Positions 55,623 through 58,441 of a stretch of DNA of 58,441 nt are shown piece after piece (position 1 is the first letter of the stretch; every line of letters begins with the position of its first letter). The stretch is taken from contig NZ_JACMOO010000186.1 of the NCBI RefSeq assembly GCF_014377975.1, positions 1 to 58,441 of the forward strand, given 5' to 3'. This DNA comes from Ferruginibacter sp. (GTDB lineage Bacteria; Bacteroidota; Bacteroidia; Chitinophagales; Chitinophagaceae). The translations under genes and the position numbers were made by a program. The notes beneath the pieces were generated by a model. The model ran no database searches. It was not told the DNA's origin and saw only the letters and a program-made list of their open reading frames with translations.

Positions 55623-58441
55623 ATGAGAAAATTTTATTGGCTGTTTTTTATTTTACAAATGAGTTTTTTTGTGGCGCAAACACAAACCAGGTTAAACAAT
55701 CCAATGGCTGCCCGGCAGTGGGTTGACAGTGTATTTAACAGCCTTTCGCCTGATCAACGCATTGCTCAATTAATGATATTGCGTTTATCTGCCTACGATT
55801 TTAAAACACGTACTCCCATTTATTATGACAGCGCAGTTGCAGCGGACATTAAAAAATACAATGTGGGTGGCATCTGCCCGTTTCAGGGTAACCCGGTACA
55901 ACTGGCTACCATCATCAACAATTTGCAAAGCATTGCCAAAACACCGCTCATGACCTGTATTGACGCAGAGTGGGGCGTTGGCATGCGGTTGTTCGATAGT
56001 GTATCCGCATTACCCCATCAGATGATGCTGGGTGCTATGCAGGATGCGTCAATCGTTTATCAGTATGGAAAAATAGTGGCAGAGCAATGCAAACGGTTAG
56101 GCATTAACGTTAATTATGCACCGGTAGTAGATATTAATAACAACCCCAATAACCCGGTTATCAACGACCGTAGTTTTGGAGAAGATAAATACAAAGTAGC
56201 TTTGTTCGGTATCAAATATATGCAGGGTCTGCAGGATGCAGGTATCATGGCCTGCGCCAAACATTTTCCCGGCCACGGCGATGTTTCCGTTGATTCGCAT
56301 CTGGATTTACCAGTCATTAACAAAACAATGGCACAATTGGATTCACTGGAATTGTATCCATTTCGTGAAATATTTAAAGCTGGCATTAGTAGCGTGATGA
56401 TGGCGCATTTGTATATTCCGGCCATTGACAATACTGCCAACAGAGCTACTTCCATTTCTTCAAAAAATGTAAACGGACTGATGCGCAACACGATTGGATA
56501 CCAGGGACTAACTTTTACTGATGCGCTGGAAATGCAGGGAGTAAAAAAATATTTTCCGGATGGACAGGCTTCTGCACAATCACTAATAGCTGGCAACGAT
56601 ATGCTTTGTTTGCCAGGAGATGTAGCACAAAGCATTCAAAAAATAAAAGACGCTATCAACAGTAAACAATTGAGCTGGGCGGATATTGACCTGCACTGCA
56701 AAAGAGTTTTGCTGGCCAAATATCAATATGGTATGAACCATTTTGTGCCAATCAATCCCGCTAATATTACTGAAGATTTAAACAGCAATATTCCGGCAAT
56801 GAAAAAGCTGGTAGCAGAAAACGCATTGACATTACTACATAAAACAAGTGATGACTTTTTTCCTTTAAAGCCAAATTCTACAGCGACTGACAAAGATGTT
56901 GTGTATGTTGGCATTGGCATTAATCAAGACAATGCATTTGCAAAAAGAATGCGCAGCGAATATGGTGCAGACGTTTTTTATTTTGACTACAAAGCAGATG
57001 CCATCAGAATTTTATCTACCGTTGCGTTAATAAAAAAAAGGTATAAAAATGTAGTGATTGGTATACATGATTATGATCGCAGGCCTGCGAATAATTTTGG
57101 GATCGCTGCTGCAGCCATTGCCCTGGCAGCACAATTACAAGAAGAAACCAATTGCATCAGTTTTGTTTTTGGTAATGCTTATGCAATTAAAAACTTTTGT
57201 ACTGCAAAAAATTTAGTGGCCTGTTACGAAGATGATGAATACACTCAAAATGCAGCCGTTGATTTTTTAGAGGGAAAAATTTCCGCCAAAGGAAAATTGC
57301 CTGTAACAGTTTGTGAAGCATATCCATTTGGCAGTGGAATTAATACCACCGTTGCAATACTTCCTTCAGTAAATCCGGCAGTGGCAGGGTTGGACATAAG
57401 TAAACTTAAAACCATTGATTTAATTGCTGAAAATGCCATCAGTAAAGGCGCTACACCTGGTTGTGTGGTATTGGTAGTAAAAGACGGGAAGGTTGCTTAT
57501 CAAAAAGCGTACGGACATTTTAATTACAATGACCCCACGCCGGTAACAACAGAAACCGCGTACGATATGGCTTCTGTCACAAAAATTTGCGCCACTACTA
57601 TTTCCATTATGCGCTTGTATGAGCAGGGTAAAATTGATTTAAAAAAAGAGCTGGGTAATTACCTGCCCATAGTAAAAGGCAGCAATAAAGAGCACCTGCT
57701 GATAGAGAATATTTTACTGCACCAGGCTGGCCTTGTTGCTTATATTCCTTTTTACAGGGAGGTCATCGACACAATTACCGGCATCCCTTTCGCGAAATAT
57801 TTTGCACATCAAAAAACAGATTCTTTTAGCATCCGGGTAGCCGGGAATTTATTTCTCCGCAAGGATTACAACGATACCATGTACCAGCGCATTTTACTAA
57901 GTGCGCTAGGTGCCCCAAATAAATATATCTACAGTGACAATGATTTTATTTTTCTCGGCAAAGTAGTGGAAGCCATTAGTGGCTTGCCTTTAAACGAGTA
58001 TGTAAAAAGAGAATTTTATCAGCCGCTGGGATTAACTACTGCAGGTTTCAGACCCAGAGAATATTTACCATTGAACCAGATTGCCCCTACTGAAAATGAA
58101 AAGCAATTCCGTATGGAACAGATACAGGGGGATGTACATGACCCCGGAGCTGCTATGTTTGGCGGTGTGGCCGGCCATGCGGGCTTGTTTAGCGATGCTT
58201 ACGATATTGCGGTAATTATGCAGATGCTGCTAAATGGTGGCGAAATAAATGGTACCCGATATTTCAAAAAATCAACGGTAGATCTATTTACAGCTTATCA
58301 CAGTGCCATCAGCCGCAGGGGCTATGGATTTGATAAACCGGAAAAAGACAATGCAACCCGGCCTGAGCCATATCCCTGCCTGAGCGCATCCCCACTCAGT
58401 TTTGGCCATACCGGCTTTACGGGTACCTGCACCTGGGCAGA
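55623..58441 (+). CDS. GH3 glycosidase fused to beta-lactamase-like serine hydrolase, 3' partial
   Basis: The frame runs from ATG 55623 to the window end without a stop (939 codons), so the C-terminus is missing. It opens with a hydrophobic, probable signal peptide (RKFYWLFFILQMSFFVA). The GH3 N-domain has KHFPGHGD (residues 213-220) and the putative nucleophile D300 in TFTDALEM. A second domain (from about residue 600) is a class C beta-lactamase-like fold with SxxK at S651-K654, YSDN at Y770 and HTG at 929. It is probably an exported enzyme acting on N-acetylhexosaminyl or peptidoglycan-type substrates; this is inference. Confidence 0.85.
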   Translation, partial: MRKFYWLFFILQMSFFVAQTQTRLNNPMAARQWVDSVFNSLSPDQRIAQLMILRLSAYDFKTRTPIYYDSAVAADIKKYNVGGICPFQGNPVQLATIINNLQSIAKTPLMTCIDAEWGVGMRLFDSVSALPHQMMLGAMQDASIVYQYGKIVAEQCKRLGINVNYAPVVDINNNPNNPVINDRSFGEDKYKVALFGIKYMQGLQDAGIMACAKHFPGHGDVSVDSHLDLPVINKTMAQLDSLELYPFREIFKAGISSVMMAHLYIPAIDNTANRATSISSKNVNGLMRNTIGYQGLTFTDALEMQGVKKYFPDGQASAQSLIAGNDMLCLPGDVAQSIQKIKDAINSKQLSWADIDLHCKRVLLAKYQYGMNHFVPINPANITEDLNSNIPAMKKLVAENALTLLHKTSDDFFPLKPNSTATDKDVVYVGIGINQDNAFAKRMRSEYGADVFYFDYKADAIRILSTVALIKKRYKNVVIGIHDYDRRPANNFGIAAAAIALAAQLQEETNCISFVFGNAYAIKNFCTAKNLVACYEDDEYTQNAAVDFLEGKISAKGKLPVTVCEAYPFGSGINTTVAILPSVNPAVAGLDISKLKTIDLIAENAISKGATPGCVVLVVKDGKVAYQKAYGHFNYNDPTPVTTETAYDMASVTKICATTISIMRLYEQGKIDLKKELGNYLPIVKGSNKEHLLIENILLHQAGLVAYIPFYREVIDTITGIPFAKYFAHQKTDSFSIRVAGNLFLRKDYNDTMYQRILLSALGAPNKYIYSDNDFIFLGKVVEAISGLPLNEYVKREFYQPLGLTTAGFRPREYLPLNQIAPTENEKQFRMEQIQGDVHDPGAAMFGGVAGHAGLFSDAYDIAVIMQMLLNGGEINGTRYFKKSTVDLFTAYHSAISRRGYGFDKPEKDNATRPEPYPCLSASPLSFGHTGFTGTCTWA

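Overview
The window looks like a chromosomal segment of a member of the Bacteroidota, probably a Chitinophagaceae relative. This is inferred from AT-rich intergenic DNA, weak Shine-Dalgarno signals, several TAnnTTTG-type -7 elements, and protein families typical of that group (CrtYcd-type cyclase with CruF/CrtD/CrtZ, Uup-like ABC-F, NagX-like acyltransferase, GH3-serine hydrolase fusion). No rRNA, tRNA or CRISPR array was recognised.

Region 1 (1-5600), oxidoreductase tail and DNA-damage genes: the end of a Gfo/Idh/MocA oxidoreductase, a strong terminator, an unknown gene, a PA0069-type radical SAM protein and a 2H phosphoesterase-like protein. Divergent from these are umuD and umuC. The umuD-umuC pair is split by a frameshifted IS200-type transposase flanked by REP-like palindromes, and the UmuD has Arg where the catalytic Lys should be.

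Region 2 (5590-13668), light-controlled carotenoid cluster, all on the minus strand: a MerR/B12-binding photoreceptor of the CarH type, an ECF sigma factor, crtI, crtB, idi, a crtD-like desaturase, cruF-like hydratase, crtZ and a crtYcd-type lycopene cyclase. The gene set predicts a monocyclic hydroxylated carotenoid of the saproxanthin type. A repeated 8-mer (TTGTTTAA/TTAAACAA) sits in front of both regulators and is a candidate operator.

Region 3 (13780-47450), a large exopolysaccharide/O-antigen-like locus on both strands: eight GT4 and two GT2 glycosyltransferases, three AsnB-type amidotransferases, six SAM methyltransferases, a NodB deacetylase, RfbA and RfbB, a UDP-glucuronate-epimerase-like SDR, two flippases, and two paralogous multi-pass membrane proteins that I propose as a little-described polymerase family. 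Paralogous pairs (polymerase-like proteins, GT4s, methyltransferases, flippases) suggest the locus grew by duplication or contains two assembly systems. The sugar set (uronate epimerase plus three amidotransferases) suggests amidated uronic acids.

Region 4 (47569-58441), ordinary housekeeping genes: an ABC-F ATPase, a NagX-like acyltransferase, galactokinase and aldose epimerase, MutL (with degenerate endonuclease motifs), a Uma2 protein, and a GH3 plus serine-hydrolase fusion that runs off the end of the window.
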